From: an uncultured Sutterella sp.
Lineage (GTDB): Bacteria > Pseudomonadota > Gammaproteobacteria > Burkholderiales > Burkholderiaceae_F
Direction of reading: 5' to 3'
DNA: 27,280 nucleotides
NCBI GenBank assembly: GCA_905213905.1
Contig: CAJMKD010000029.1
Span: forward strand, 1-27,280
A program made the translations under genes and the position numbers. Under the pieces are notes generated by a model that was not told the DNA's origin, ran no database searches, and saw only the letters and a program-made list of their open reading frames with translations. Positions 1 through 9,091 of the stretch are shown here, piece by piece; positions within the stretch are counted from its first letter, which is position 1; every line of letters starts with the position of its first letter.

Positions 1-146
1 GGATCGCCATTCCGCTCGTGATGAACCGCATCGGGAAGAGCCTCCCGAACCTCGGCCTCATCACCGGGATGGCATCGATCGTGGGTGCGCTCTGCCTGCG
101 CGCGGCGATCCTCTTTGCGGGCTACTTCGACCCGGTGCTGATGTAA
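1..146 (+). CDS. C-terminal fragment of a polytopic membrane protein, possibly NrfD/PsrC-like
   Basis: An open frame enters from the left edge (codons begin at base 3) and ends at TAA 144-146, giving about 47 residues. It shows a basic loop (MNRIGKSLPN), then one hydrophobic helix with an embedded arginine (GALCLRAAILFAGYF) and a very short tail. A final helix of the type LRxAIxxAG followed directly by the C-terminus is typical of NrfD/PsrC quinol-oxidoreductase membrane subunits of anaerobic respiratory enzymes. That is my best guess from a short stretch. The start and most of the gene lie outside the window, so another multi-span membrane protein cannot be excluded. Confidence 0.5.
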   Translation, partial: IAIPLVMNRIGKSLPNLGLITGMASIVGALCLRAAILFAGYFDPVLM

Positions 147-179
147 TCGGCCGGGAAAAAACTCGAAAGTTGACGCGCT

Positions 180-212
180 CGGGGCGCTTCCTTTCTTGGG
201 GGAAGCGCCCCG
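180..212 (+). terminator. Hairpin terminator after the membrane protein fragment
   Basis: A perfect 12-bp GC-rich stem (CGGGGCGCTTCC / GGAAGCGCCCCG) with a 9-base loop begins 34 bases after the upstream stop. The following bases are only moderately T-rich (ATTCTGTCT), so it may not be a textbook intrinsic terminator, but position and stability fit the end of that operon. Confidence 0.65.
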
Positions 213-362
213 ATTCTGTCTGATGCGCCAAGAAAGCAAAGCGCGCAGCGCCGGCGCTGCAGAAATCGGCGCGGCGCCCGCCGGAAGCGAATAGACTTGA
301 GCGTTTCCGTTGCGCCGCCTGCGCGCCGCATGAAGCCAGCCCGCTTTTTTCAAAGTCATCCC

Positions 363-2366
363 ATGAGCGCCATTCTTTTCATTGCCGAAAAGCCCTCCCT
401 TGCGCGCGCCATCGCCGAGGGGCTCGGCGTGCTGCGCCGCGGCAAGACCGCCATCGAATGCAGGAACGGCGCCGTCGTCACCTGGTGCTTCGGCCATCTG
501 CTGGAACAGGCCGAGCCCGATGCGTACCTCCCCGACCATCTCCCGAAAACGAAGAAAGGCGCGAAAATCTGGCGCCTTGAGGATCTCCCGATCTTTCCGA
601 AGACCTGGCAGATGCTCGTCAAGAAGGAGAAGGGCGCCCGCGCGCAGCTCGCCGCGATCGGCAAGCTCATTCGCGAGGCGGATGTCGTCGTCAACGCGGG
701 CGATCCTGACCGCGAGGGACAGCTTCTCGTCGACGAGGTGCTCGAGCACTTCCGATGCCGCAAGCCCGTGAAGCGGTTCTGGGTGTCGGCGATCGATCCG
801 GCTTCGGTGAAGCGGGGCTTGAGCCGCCTCACCGAGAACAGCCGCTACGCCGGCATGCGCGACGCCGCGCGCGGGCGCGCCCGCGCCGACTGGCTCCTCG
901 GCATGAATCTCTCGCGCGCCTACCCGCTCACGAACCGCAGCGCGGGGGGAAGAAGCGAGCTCATCGCCGTCGGCCGCGTGCAGACGCCGACCCTCACGAT
1001 GGTCGCGCGCCGCGACTATGCGGTCGAGCACTTCGTGCCGAAGGACTACTTTGCGGTCAGCGCGCGGCTTTCCGCCCAAGGGGCTGCCTTCCGGGCCCGC
1101 TGGAAGCCGCGGCCGGGGCAGCCGGGCATGGATGAAGAGGGAAAGCTTCTCTTGGACCTCAAGCTCGGGGAAGCGCTCGTCGCGCGTCTCTCGCAGGAAA
1201 AGACGGCAACGGTCGTCGCCGCCGCCACAAAGCGCAAAAAAGCCTATCCGCCCAAGGCCTATTCGCTCGCCGACATTCAGGTGGAAGCCAACCGCCTTTA
1301 CGGCTTCACGGCAGAAGAAACGCTCAAAATCTGCCAGTCGCTCTACGAAAAGCACAAGATCACGAGCTATCCGCGCACCGACTGCTGCTACCTGCCGGAG
1401 TCGCAGCACGCGGAAGCGCCGCGCGTTCTCGCTGCGATTGCCGAGACGCTTCCCGCCGCCGCAAAAGCCGTTTCGCGCGCCGATCCGTCGCTCAAAAGCC
1501 CGACCTTCAACGACCGCAAGGTGACGGCGCACCACGGCATTGTGCCTGTCGGCAACGCCGCAGCCTGGTCGTCGCTCACGGAGCGCGAGCAGAAGCTCTA
1601 CCGCCTCATCGCGAAGCGCTACATCGCGCAGTTCTTCGTGCCGCACGAGTACGACGAGACCGTGATCGACTTCGAGATCGGCGGCGAAATCTTCACGGCG
1701 AAAGGCCGAACCGTCGTCGTGAAGGGCTGGAAGGCGCTCTTGACCCCCGCAGAAAGCCGGTCGGACGCCAAAAAGCGGACGGGTGAAAACTCGAACGACC
1801 CGAACGCAGCAGATGCCGCAGACGCTGATCAGGCGCTCCCGAAGCTCGCGCGCGGCGACACGGCCGAGGTCCTCGCGGTCGAAGGCCGGGCTGACAAAAC
1901 GACGCCCCCCGCTTACTACACGGAGGGCACGCTCATCGCCGCGATGGAAAACATCTGGCGCGCCTTCGACGACCCGCACCTGCAGGAAAAGCTCAAGGAA
2001 GCGGGCGGCATCGGCACGCCCGCGACGCGCGCCGCCATCATCCAGGAACTGAAGCGCAAGGCGTATCTCGCTGCCGATGGGAAGAAGCTCCACTGCACCG
2101 AGCTCGGCCGCCGGGTGCTCCGCAAAGCTTCCCCCAAGGTGCGAAGCGCCGCGATGACGGCCGCTTTTGAAGCGAAGCTCCAGCTCGTTGAGAAGGGCGA
2201 ATATGCGCTCGAGGCCTTCGTTGCGGAATATGAAGCCTTCATCCGCAGCGAGATCGACGGGCTCCTCGCGGGCGGGGAAGCGCCCGCCGCAGCCCGCTCG
2301 CCCGGCGCCTCAGACGCACCCGACGCACTCGACGCACTCGACGCACCGAAGCGCCCTCAGCAGTAG
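363..2366 (+). CDS. topB: DNA topoisomerase III
   Basis: Type IA topoisomerase that cuts one DNA strand through a 5'-phosphotyrosine and decatenates replication or recombination intermediates in the cytoplasm. The protein (667 aa from this start; E. coli TopB is about 650) opens with the Toprim motif FIAEKPSLARAI (catalytic Glu near residue 9), followed by GDPDREG (Asp114/Asp116). The active-site tyrosine is in ITSYPRTDCCY (Tyr336), and GRVQTPTL is also conserved. The ATG at 363 was chosen because homologues begin two or three residues before LFIAEKPS; in-frame ATG 330 or an upstream TTG would add non-conserved residues. No clear Shine-Dalgarno is visible. The C-terminus lacks zinc-finger cysteines and ends in a low-complexity Ala/Asp/Pro tail encoded by short GACGCACTC-type repeats. 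It overlaps the convergent UvrA-like gene by 10 bases. Confidence 0.97.
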   Translation: MSAILFIAEKPSLARAIAEGLGVLRRGKTAIECRNGAVVTWCFGHLLEQAEPDAYLPDHLPKTKKGAKIWRLEDLPIFPKTWQMLVKKEKGARAQLAAIGKLIREADVVVNAGDPDREGQLLVDEVLEHFRCRKPVKRFWVSAIDPASVKRGLSRLTENSRYAGMRDAARGRARADWLLGMNLSRAYPLTNRSAGGRSELIAVGRVQTPTLTMVARRDYAVEHFVPKDYFAVSARLSAQGAAFRARWKPRPGQPGMDEEGKLLLDLKLGEALVARLSQEKTATVVAAATKRKKAYPPKAYSLADIQVEANRLYGFTAEETLKICQSLYEKHKITSYPRTDCCYLPESQHAEAPRVLAAIAETLPAAAKAVSRADPSLKSPTFNDRKVTAHHGIVPVGNAAAWSSLTEREQKLYRLIAKRYIAQFFVPHEYDETVIDFEIGGEIFTAKGRTVVVKGWKALLTPAESRSDAKKRTGENSNDPNAADAADADQALPKLARGDTAEVLAVEGRADKTTPPAYYTEGTLIAAMENIWRAFDDPHLQEKLKEAGGIGTPATRAAIIQELKRKAYLAADGKKLHCTELGRRVLRKASPKVRSAAMTAAFEAKLQLVEKGEYALEAFVAEYEAFIRSEIDGLLAGGEAPAAARSPGASDAPDALDALDAPKRPQQ

Positions 2367-4864
2367 CGCCCCGTCCGGCTTTCGGGAGCGGCGCGCACAT
2401 CGTCGAGCGTGCCCGCAGCGACGATCCGGCCGCCCGCGTCGCCGCCCTCGGGCCCCATGTCGACGATGTAGTCGGCGCTGCGGATGAGGTCGAGGTCGTG
2501 CTCGATCACGATCACGGTGGCGCCGAGTTCAATCAGCCGCCGGAAAACGGCGAGAAGCGTTCGCACGTCGAGCGGATGGAGCCCGATCGTGGGCTCGTCG
2601 AACACAAAGACCGCGTCGTCCTGAAGCCGGCCCATTTCGGCGGCGAGCTTCAGGCGCTGCGCTTCGCCGCCCGAGAGGTTGGGCGTCGCTTCGCCGAGCG
2701 TGAGGTAGCCGAGCCCGAGCGCATCGAGCACGCGAAGGCGCTCTGCGACGAGCTTCATCGCCGGAATAGGCGTCACGAGCGCGAGCGCCGTCTTGACGTC
2801 CGAGGCCATCAGTTCCGGGAGCGTGAAGGAATGGTCCTCAAGGTCCCCGTCCTTCACCTTTGAAGCCGCAAACCGCACCTCGTCGGCCGTCTTCGAATAG
2901 CGGCTCCCGCGGCATTCGGGGCAGGGGATGTCGACGTCGGGGAGAAACTGCACGTCGAGGCTGATCGAGCCCGTGCCGTCGCAGACGGGGCACCGCAGCC
3001 GCCCCGTGTTGTAGGAGAAGTCGCCCGCTTTGAAGCCCAAGCGCTTCGCGTCCGGCGTTCTCGCAAAGCGGGTGCGGAGCTCGTCGTGCACGTCCGCATA
3101 GGTCGCAACCGTCGAGCGCACGTTGATCCCGATCGGCGTTGCGTCAATGAGCTTCACCGAACGGATCCCCGGCGCATCGATCGAGCGGACGTGTTCGGGG
3201 AGGGGCTTTCCGGCGAGCTTCGCCGAGAGCGCCGGCACGAGGCTTTCGAGCACAAGCGTCGTTTTCCCCGAGCCCGAAACGCCCGTCACGACGGAAAGCC
3301 GCCCCTTCGGAAATTCAACCGTCAAGGGCTTCACCGTATGAATCGGCCCCGTCGTCATGCGGATCCTTCCCTTTTCAAAGAGCTTCGCGCGCGGCACCGT
3401 GCTCGGCGTCCCCGCGGATTTCCGGCCCGCGATGAAGGGGCCGATCTTCGAAGCCGGATCGGCGGTGATCTTCGCGAGCGGCCCCTCGGCAACGACGCGC
3501 CCGCCGCCCGCGCCGGCGTCGGGCCCCATTTCGATGAGCCAGTCCGCGGCGCGCAGGAGCGCCACGTCGTGGTCGACGAGAAGAACCGAATTGCCGTCGG
3601 CGACGAGGTCGTGCATTACGCCGCGAAGCCCCTCGAGATTCGCCGGATGGAGCCCGATCGAAGGCTCGTCGAGCACGTAAAGGACGCCTGTCGTGCGGTT
3701 TCTGACAGCCCGCGCGAGCTGCATGCGCTGCCGCTCGCCCGTCGAGAGGGTTGCCGCCGCGCGGTCGAGCGTGAGGTAGCCGAGCCCGAGCAAGAGGAGG
3801 CGCTTAGAAGCGCCCTCGAAGGACGCGCAGATGCGCTCGGCCATCGGCCGCATGGGTTCGGGGAGCGTTTGCGGGACCTCTGCCACCCAGCGGGCGAGGT
3901 CTTTCAACGTCATTGCCGTTGCCTCGGCAAGCCCAATGCCGCGGATTTTCGGCGCTCGGGCTGCAGGCGACAAGCGCGAGCCGCCGCAGTCGGGGCAGGT
4001 GCCGGCCTTGAGAAAGCGCTCGACGCGCTTCATCCCTTTCTCGTCCTTCACCTTGGAAAGCGCGTTCTCAACCGTGCGCACGGCGCTGAAGTAGGTGAAG
4101 TCAAGCTCAGCCGTGTCTTCCGACGTCTTCGAGCGGTAGAGAATGTGCTTCTTCACGGCGGGGCCGTCGTAGACGATTGCCTTTTCTTCGGGCGTGAGGT
4201 CCCGGAAGGGCACGTTCGTGCGCACGCCCATCGCGCGGCAGACGTCCGTCATGAGCGACCACATGAGGCTCTTCCAGGGCGCGACCGCACCTTCGTCGAT
4301 CGTCTTCGTTTCGTCGGGGACGAGCGTTGCCCGGTCCACCGTGCGCACGAGCCCCGTGCCCGAGCAGGTCGGGCATGCCCCGCGGCTGTTGAAGGCGAGG
4401 TCTTCCGCGGAAGGCGCCCAGAAATGCGCGCCGCAGACCGGGCAGACGAGCTCTTCCTCGGCCGCCACCTTGAGCGAGGGCGGCACGTAGTGGCCGTTCG
4501 GGCACCGGTGGCTCGCAAGACGCGAAAACATGAGGCGCAGCGTGTTGAGGAGCTCCGTCCCGGTGCCGAAGGTGCTTCGGATGCCGGGGACGCCGGGGCG
4601 CTGATGAAGCGCGAGCGCCGCCGGCACATGCAGCACCTCGTCGACGTCGGCCGCGGCCGCCTGCGTCATGCGGCGGCGCGTGTAGGTCGAGAGCGACTCG
4701 AGATACCGGCGCGAGCCTTCGGCATAAAGGACGCCGAGCGCGAGCGACGACTTGCCGGACCCGGAGACGCCAGCCACGGCGACGATTTTGCCGAGCGGCA
4801 CGTCGACGTCGATGTTCTTGAGGTTGTGCACGCGCGCGCCGCGAACCGTGATGTGATCGGCCAT
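2357..4864 (-). CDS. UvrA-like ABC ATPase (excinuclease subunit A paralogue)
   Basis: Twin-cassette ABC ATPase of the UvrA family, which binds damaged DNA (canonical UvrA) or acts in drug or lesion tolerance (UvrA2/DrrC-type paralogues). Residues 31-39 carry Walker A GVSGSGKSS, and a second Walker A (GVSGSGKTT) lies near residue 526. Walker B motifs read VLYVLDEPSIGLHP and VFVFDEPTIGLHP. Zinc-binding CxxC pairs are present (CPVCGAHF/CPTCSG, CPDCGGS, CPVCDGTG/CPECRGS). At 835 aa it is about 100 shorter than housekeeping UvrA, and the first signature motif is LSTGE instead of LSGGE; both point to a specialised paralogue rather than the main uvrA. The start at 4864 is set by the conserved N-terminus (HITVRGARVHNLKNI) and a strong AGGAGG just upstream. 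The gene stands alone, convergent with topB. Confidence 0.92.
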   Translation of the reverse strand: MADHITVRGARVHNLKNIDVDVPLGKIVAVAGVSGSGKSSLALGVLYAEGSRRYLESLSTYTRRRMTQAAAADVDEVLHVPAALALHQRPGVPGIRSTFGTGTELLNTLRLMFSRLASHRCPNGHYVPPSLKVAAEEELVCPVCGAHFWAPSAEDLAFNSRGACPTCSGTGLVRTVDRATLVPDETKTIDEGAVAPWKSLMWSLMTDVCRAMGVRTNVPFRDLTPEEKAIVYDGPAVKKHILYRSKTSEDTAELDFTYFSAVRTVENALSKVKDEKGMKRVERFLKAGTCPDCGGSRLSPAARAPKIRGIGLAEATAMTLKDLARWVAEVPQTLPEPMRPMAERICASFEGASKRLLLLGLGYLTLDRAAATLSTGERQRMQLARAVRNRTTGVLYVLDEPSIGLHPANLEGLRGVMHDLVADGNSVLLVDHDVALLRAADWLIEMGPDAGAGGGRVVAEGPLAKITADPASKIGPFIAGRKSAGTPSTVPRAKLFEKGRIRMTTGPIHTVKPLTVEFPKGRLSVVTGVSGSGKTTLVLESLVPALSAKLAGKPLPEHVRSIDAPGIRSVKLIDATPIGINVRSTVATYADVHDELRTRFARTPDAKRLGFKAGDFSYNTGRLRCPVCDGTGSISLDVQFLPDVDIPCPECRGSRYSKTADEVRFAASKVKDGDLEDHSFTLPELMASDVKTALALVTPIPAMKLVAERLRVLDALGLGYLTLGEATPNLSGGEAQRLKLAAEMGRLQDDAVFVFDEPTIGLHPLDVRTLLAVFRRLIELGATVIVIEHDLDLIRSADYIVDMGPEGGDAGGRIVAAGTLDDVRAAPESRTGRYC

Positions 4865-5074
4865 CCGCTCCTCCTGCTCTTCTTCTGAAGTCTTTATGCC
4901 AAAAGAATAGGCCCAAATCGCCCTGGCGTCGCTTTGAGGCGTGTGGGCCATTGGGGCTTAGGCAATTTCTTGGCGCAGCTTGGGGGCTGCTTATGGCGGC
5001 CCCACCTGAAAACAGATTTTTCGTTGCATCGCGCCAACACTTTCGTCAGTCGCATCGCTGTCGTTACAATTTTC

Positions 5075-5103
5075 TTGAACGAGTCGTTCCGCTTATCGAT
5101 ACT
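5075..5103 (+). promoter_or_regulatory. Candidate sigma-70 promoter for the first autotransporter
   Basis: TTGAAC, a 17-base spacer and GATACT give four of six consensus matches in each hexamer at ideal spacing, inside the AT-richer part of the intergenic region. It would give a leader of roughly 155 bases. This is a visual match only. Confidence 0.35.
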
Positions 5104-5215
5104 AGAAATAAGGGCAACCCCTACGTCAAACCATCCTTTTGTATTGCTTTGAGGGTATTTACCTAAATCAAATTCCATAGGAATATGGCGAATGATCGGT
5201 CCAGCACCGAGGTGC

Positions 5216-5233
5216 GTCGGCCGGCCGGCTGAC
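5216..5233. repeat. 18-bp near-perfect palindrome upstream of the first autotransporter
   Basis: GTCGGCCGGCCGGCTGAC is symmetrical except for one base per arm and ends about 18 bases before the AAGGA Shine-Dalgarno. It could be an operator or a leader stem that affects ribosome access. GC-rich palindromes also arise by chance in such DNA. Confidence 0.4.
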
Positions 5234-5264
5234 GCGCAATCACAACAACCCAAGGACAATTCCA

Positions 5265-8200
5265 ATGGAAAAAACCAAACGCACCCTTCAATACACACTC
5301 ATTGCATCCGCTGTTGCAGCCGTTGCGGGCGGCGCTTTTGCAGCCGATGCCTCGCATTGGGAGAAAAAGCCGGAGAGCGTCAAGGCAGCGACGGCGCCGA
5401 TTCAATGGGAAGCCGTCAAGGCCGACAACGCTTTCGAGCTCTCGGGCTCGACGCAGCAGTTCCTCAAAGCCGACGCCGGCACAAAGACTTTCGACGGCCG
5501 GCTCTGGGTGGTCGGGAAGGATGAAGGTGCCAAAGCGACCGGGCTTTGGGCGAGCGGCCAAGGCGTCAAAGTCTTCAACAACGGCAAAATCTACGTGACG
5601 TCTGAAGGCAATGCGAAGCCCGGCTCGCAGCATGCGATGGGCGCTGGCAACTTCGCACAGGCTTTCAACGAGGGCACCATTGTCGCCCGCAATGCCAACG
5701 GCATGTACGTCGACAATTCTTCATTCTCGGTGATTGTGAACAAAGGCCACATCTACGTTGAAGAGCAGGGGGCCGCAATGAATCTCGGCGGCGCGCCGGG
5801 ATCGGTCGCCATGAACATGGGCCGTATTGAAGTCGGCCACCCGAGCAAAGACGCGTCCACGCAGGGCGTTCTCATCAATGCGGCGAACAATACCTTTACA
5901 AACCGCGGCATTATTGCGGCCAAGTCCAGCTCAGCGCATGCGATTGAAATCACAGGCGCCGGCAAGAACTCAACGATCAATCTCGAAGCCGGCTCCTCTG
6001 TCACCGGCATCATCAGCATTGCCGAGGGCAATACGGGGTCGACTCTCAACGCCAACGGCTTCAAGGGCACGATCGACCTTGACAGCCACACAAAAGATCT
6101 AACGGTCCTCGTCCAGAACGGCGCTGCGCTCAATCTCGGTTCGAGCACGACAAACCGCATCAAAAAGACCGAAATCACGAACGGCACGCTCTCGGCCGCC
6201 AGGTTCGACCAGCTTGACAAGGTCATCCTCAATTCAGGGGGCGCCCTTAACTTTCTGCTTCCAGAACAGGTCAACAACTTTAAATTTACCGGGGAAGAGC
6301 TGGTGCTTGCCGGCGGCTCGCTCCAAATCAACGGTCAGAAGCACTCTGGGCACCTTGTGATCGGGAATGCCAATAAAGAATCAAAGCTGGATATTCAAAA
6401 GGGCGCCTACAAGATCAATTCGCTTGTGGTCGCCGAGAAGAGCAAAGCCAACGTCGCCAAGGACGCCGCACTTGGCGTTGGGAAGATATTCTCTGTCAAC
6501 AAAGGCGCAGAGATGACCGTCTCGGGCAAGCTCGGCTTCGGCGAGAAAGCGAAGCTCACCGTTGCGGATAAGGGCAGCCTCACCGTTGATGGCGGCACGC
6601 TTATGCTTTGGAACACGCAAGCCTTCTCCGACAACAAGATTTCTGAGGCACTCCAGAATACTCAATTTCAAAACAACGCCTTCGTTGAAATTCAGAACAG
6701 CACTGCACTCACGACTCAAGAGATTGGCGCCGCCCAAGCGCTCTTCAAGGAGGGATCCGGCGCAAACCTCTCCTTCGCCAATCTGAAAGTGAAGCTCACC
6801 GATGAGGAAAAGCAAAACGGCATTGGCTTTGACACCATGCTCGGCACTGCGATGATCGGCCAGAAGATGACGATCGGCAATCCCGATGGAGAGGGCTTTG
6901 CAAAGGCTGATGTCGGCACAGCGACGGTCGGCGTCGGCACGCTCCGGGTGGCCGAAGGCACGAAGACGCTGAAGCTCACGGGCGAAGGCGGCACGACGTA
7001 CTTCAGCGGCGCCGAAAAGCTCTTTGAGGGTTCGTCGCTCGAGAAAACGGAAATCGACGGCACGGTTTATCTCGGCCATGCACCAGAAGACACGGGCGTC
7101 GTGAACGTCAAGGACTTTTCGGTCAAGACCCTCAAAGTCATCGGCCGCTACAGCGCGACGAACGTCGAAACGTCAGACAACGCGACCATCTCGGGCGCGC
7201 TCAAGGCCGCGAGCCTGAGTGGCGGCACTTCGACAGTGAACGAAAACGGCGTGCTTGAAGCGTCGCTTGTGAATGCCGACGTGACGGTGGAAAAGGACGG
7301 CCTTTTCGTCCTCGGCGCGGCGCATACGGGAGCGCCCCCCGCCACGCCGCCAGCAGCCCCGGCGGCGGGGGGTGGGGAACCAGCGGAGGCGGTTGGCGTG
7401 CCCGACGGCCCGCAGGCGCGGCCTGCGGCGAATGCACCGAACGCTGCGAGCGAGCCGGCCCGAAAGAACACCCAGATCAACAAGGGGGTTGTTCTTAAAA
7501 GCGGCGCCACTTTTGCCTTCAGCGAAGCGTCCGGCAAAGCGCTTCAGGCAGAGATCAAGCGCGGCGCCTTCGGCCCCGGCATCAAGTCGGGCTTCCTCGT
7601 GGATGCGCCGGTGACGGTGGGCGAAAAGGGCAAGCTTCAGATCGGCAATAGCCCGGCAAACGACAATCAGATTGCCGCCGGCCAGGATGTCGTGACGATC
7701 GTCAACGCCTCGAAGTTCGGCGAAAAGGATGTCGTCTTTGATGCAGCCAAGGTGACGCTTGCCGGGAAGAACCGCCTTGAAAACGCCCGCCATGCGCAGA
7801 CGCTCGTCCTCACGAACGGCACGCTCGAAGGGAGCCCGACGTTTGAGCTCTCGAACGCATTCCTCTCCGGCACGACGAAGCAGGTCGAAAAGAGCACCGT
7901 TCTCGCTGTCGGCCTCAAGGACAACGCTGCGCTCAAGACCGACGCCGCCACCTACGGCGCACTCAAGACCATCGTCAATTCATCGAAGGCCGAAAAGCTC
8001 CAGAAGCTCGTCAGCGCCGTCGGCGAGTCGTCCCAGGCAGGCTTCTTCAGCAATGCGGGGGCCCTTCCGCCGCCTGGGGCTTTGGCGGTGATGTTTGGGG
8101 CGGCGATTCCGGCCGCCGCGGGCCTCTACAACGCCGCCTACGACGCGGCGCGCGAAGTGACGGGCGCGGTCGAGCGCCGCAGCCTCGCGCCCTCGACGGG

Positions 8201-8972
8201 CTTCGGCGCCTGGGCGGACGTCTTCTATGCGAAGAATGAAGCAGCGTCGCTTTACGGCTCGCACGGGTATTCCGGCACCGTCAAGGGCGGCACGCTCGGG
8301 TTTGACGGCCAATTGCCCTTCGGCACCACGGCGGGCGTCGCATTCTCGGTCGGCACGGCCGACGCCAAGAGCGAAAAGACGATCGGCCGCTACAGCACCG
8401 ATTCGGACTTCTGGGCCGTGACGCTCTATGGCGGACACGAGCTCGGCATTTTCCGCTTCTCGGGCGACGTTTCGTACCTTTCGTTCGACAACGACCTCAA
8501 GGGCTCGCTCCTCGGCGCTTCCGTGAAGGAAGGCGCGGATGCGTCCGTCCTCACCGCGGGGCTGCGCACCGACGTGACGATCTGGGAATCCGACGACAAG
8601 AACTTCAGCATCGTGCCGCACGCCGGTCTTCGCTACACGAAGATCGATGCGGAGAATGCCTTCGGACTGCGAAGCGATTCGATCGACGTCTTTGAAATGC
8701 CGGTGGGCGTGAAGTTCGCCGGACGCTTTGAGCCCGCTGCCGGCTGGCTTCTCTCGCCAAGCCTCGACCTCACGGCCGTGCCGCAGATCGGCGACAAGAA
8801 GGTCGGCACGATCGCGGGCGACGTGAACGTGCTCAACAACGTCTACAACGCCACGCTTGGCGTCACCGCAGCGAAGGAAAACGTCGCCTTCGGGCTCTCC
8901 TACCGCTATGGCTTCGGCACGGATGACCGCGCCGACCAGGTGCTTCAGGCGCGCGTGAGCTTCTCGTTCTAA
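5265..8972 (+). CDS. Autotransporter (type Va) with C-terminal outer-membrane barrel
   Basis: Secreted through the inner membrane, then displayed at the cell surface by its own barrel. The 1235-aa protein has a signal peptide (basic MEKTKRTLQ, hydrophobic core, likely cleavage after GGAFA at residue 26). The long passenger is rich in Gly, Asn, Ser and Val with beta-helix-like repeats. The barrel occupies about residues 980-1235, beginning GFGAWADVFYAKNEA and ending in the terminal aromatic signature (VSFSF). An unusual Pro/Ala/Gly-rich segment at about 689-735 interrupts the passenger. A second Ala/Pro-rich, probably helical linker (PPPGALAVMFGAAIPAAAG) precedes the barrel. AAGGA lies 8 bases before the ATG. 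The barrel is related to that of the second autotransporter (shared VPHAG, DFW and MPxGV motifs). Adhesin or other surface roles are possible, but the passenger function is unknown. Confidence 0.93.
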   Translation: MEKTKRTLQYTLIASAVAAVAGGAFAADASHWEKKPESVKAATAPIQWEAVKADNAFELSGSTQQFLKADAGTKTFDGRLWVVGKDEGAKATGLWASGQGVKVFNNGKIYVTSEGNAKPGSQHAMGAGNFAQAFNEGTIVARNANGMYVDNSSFSVIVNKGHIYVEEQGAAMNLGGAPGSVAMNMGRIEVGHPSKDASTQGVLINAANNTFTNRGIIAAKSSSAHAIEITGAGKNSTINLEAGSSVTGIISIAEGNTGSTLNANGFKGTIDLDSHTKDLTVLVQNGAALNLGSSTTNRIKKTEITNGTLSAARFDQLDKVILNSGGALNFLLPEQVNNFKFTGEELVLAGGSLQINGQKHSGHLVIGNANKESKLDIQKGAYKINSLVVAEKSKANVAKDAALGVGKIFSVNKGAEMTVSGKLGFGEKAKLTVADKGSLTVDGGTLMLWNTQAFSDNKISEALQNTQFQNNAFVEIQNSTALTTQEIGAAQALFKEGSGANLSFANLKVKLTDEEKQNGIGFDTMLGTAMIGQKMTIGNPDGEGFAKADVGTATVGVGTLRVAEGTKTLKLTGEGGTTYFSGAEKLFEGSSLEKTEIDGTVYLGHAPEDTGVVNVKDFSVKTLKVIGRYSATNVETSDNATISGALKAASLSGGTSTVNENGVLEASLVNADVTVEKDGLFVLGAAHTGAPPATPPAAPAAGGGEPAEAVGVPDGPQARPAANAPNAASEPARKNTQINKGVVLKSGATFAFSEASGKALQAEIKRGAFGPGIKSGFLVDAPVTVGEKGKLQIGNSPANDNQIAAGQDVVTIVNASKFGEKDVVFDAAKVTLAGKNRLENARHAQTLVLTNGTLEGSPTFELSNAFLSGTTKQVEKSTVLAVGLKDNAALKTDAATYGALKTIVNSSKAEKLQKLVSAVGESSQAGFFSNAGALPPPGALAVMFGAAIPAAAGLYNAAYDAAREVTGAVERRSLAPSTGFGAWADVFYAKNEAASLYGSHGYSGTVKGGTLGFDGQLPFGTTAGVAFSVGTADAKSEKTIGRYSTDSDFWAVTLYGGHELGIFRFSGDVSYLSFDNDLKGSLLGASVKEGADASVLTAGLRTDVTIWESDDKNFSIVPHAGLRYTKIDAENAFGLRSDSIDVFEMPVGVKFAGRFEPAAGWLLSPSLDLTAVPQIGDKKVGTIAGDVNVLNNVYNATLGVTAAKENVAFGLSYRYGFGTDDRADQVLQARVSFSF

Positions 8973-9091
8973 GAGAACAGGAATAACGGCCTGAACGTCA
9001 GTTTGTCCGGCGGACCGCCCTTTCAGAATGGAAGACTGGTCCGCGGCCCCATGCTGAGGCAGCTGACGTTTTCGAGCGCTTCTATGCAAGC

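Larger units (their letters stand above)
4865..5264. other. 400-bp divergent intergenic region, UvrA-like gene / first autotransporter
   Basis: This stretch separates two divergent genes and shows no convincing coding potential on either strand. It is less GC-rich than its surroundings around 5020-5170. It holds a candidate promoter for the autotransporter, an 18-bp near-palindrome at 5216-5233 and a small GCACC/GGTGC inverted repeat at 5204-5215. No clear sigma-70 promoter for the UvrA-like gene was seen. Confidence 0.6.

Noticed and set aside
3086..4888. 600-codon open frame on the plus strand opposite the UvrA-like gene
   Set aside because: It is antisense to a clearly conserved ATPase, rich in Arg, His, Glu and Ala as expected from the complement of GC-rich codons, and has no recognisable domain.
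4894..5298. Small open frames on both strands in the region between the UvrA-like gene and the first autotransporter
   Set aside because: They overlap promoter-like and palindromic sequence, have no ribosome sites and no similarity to known proteins.
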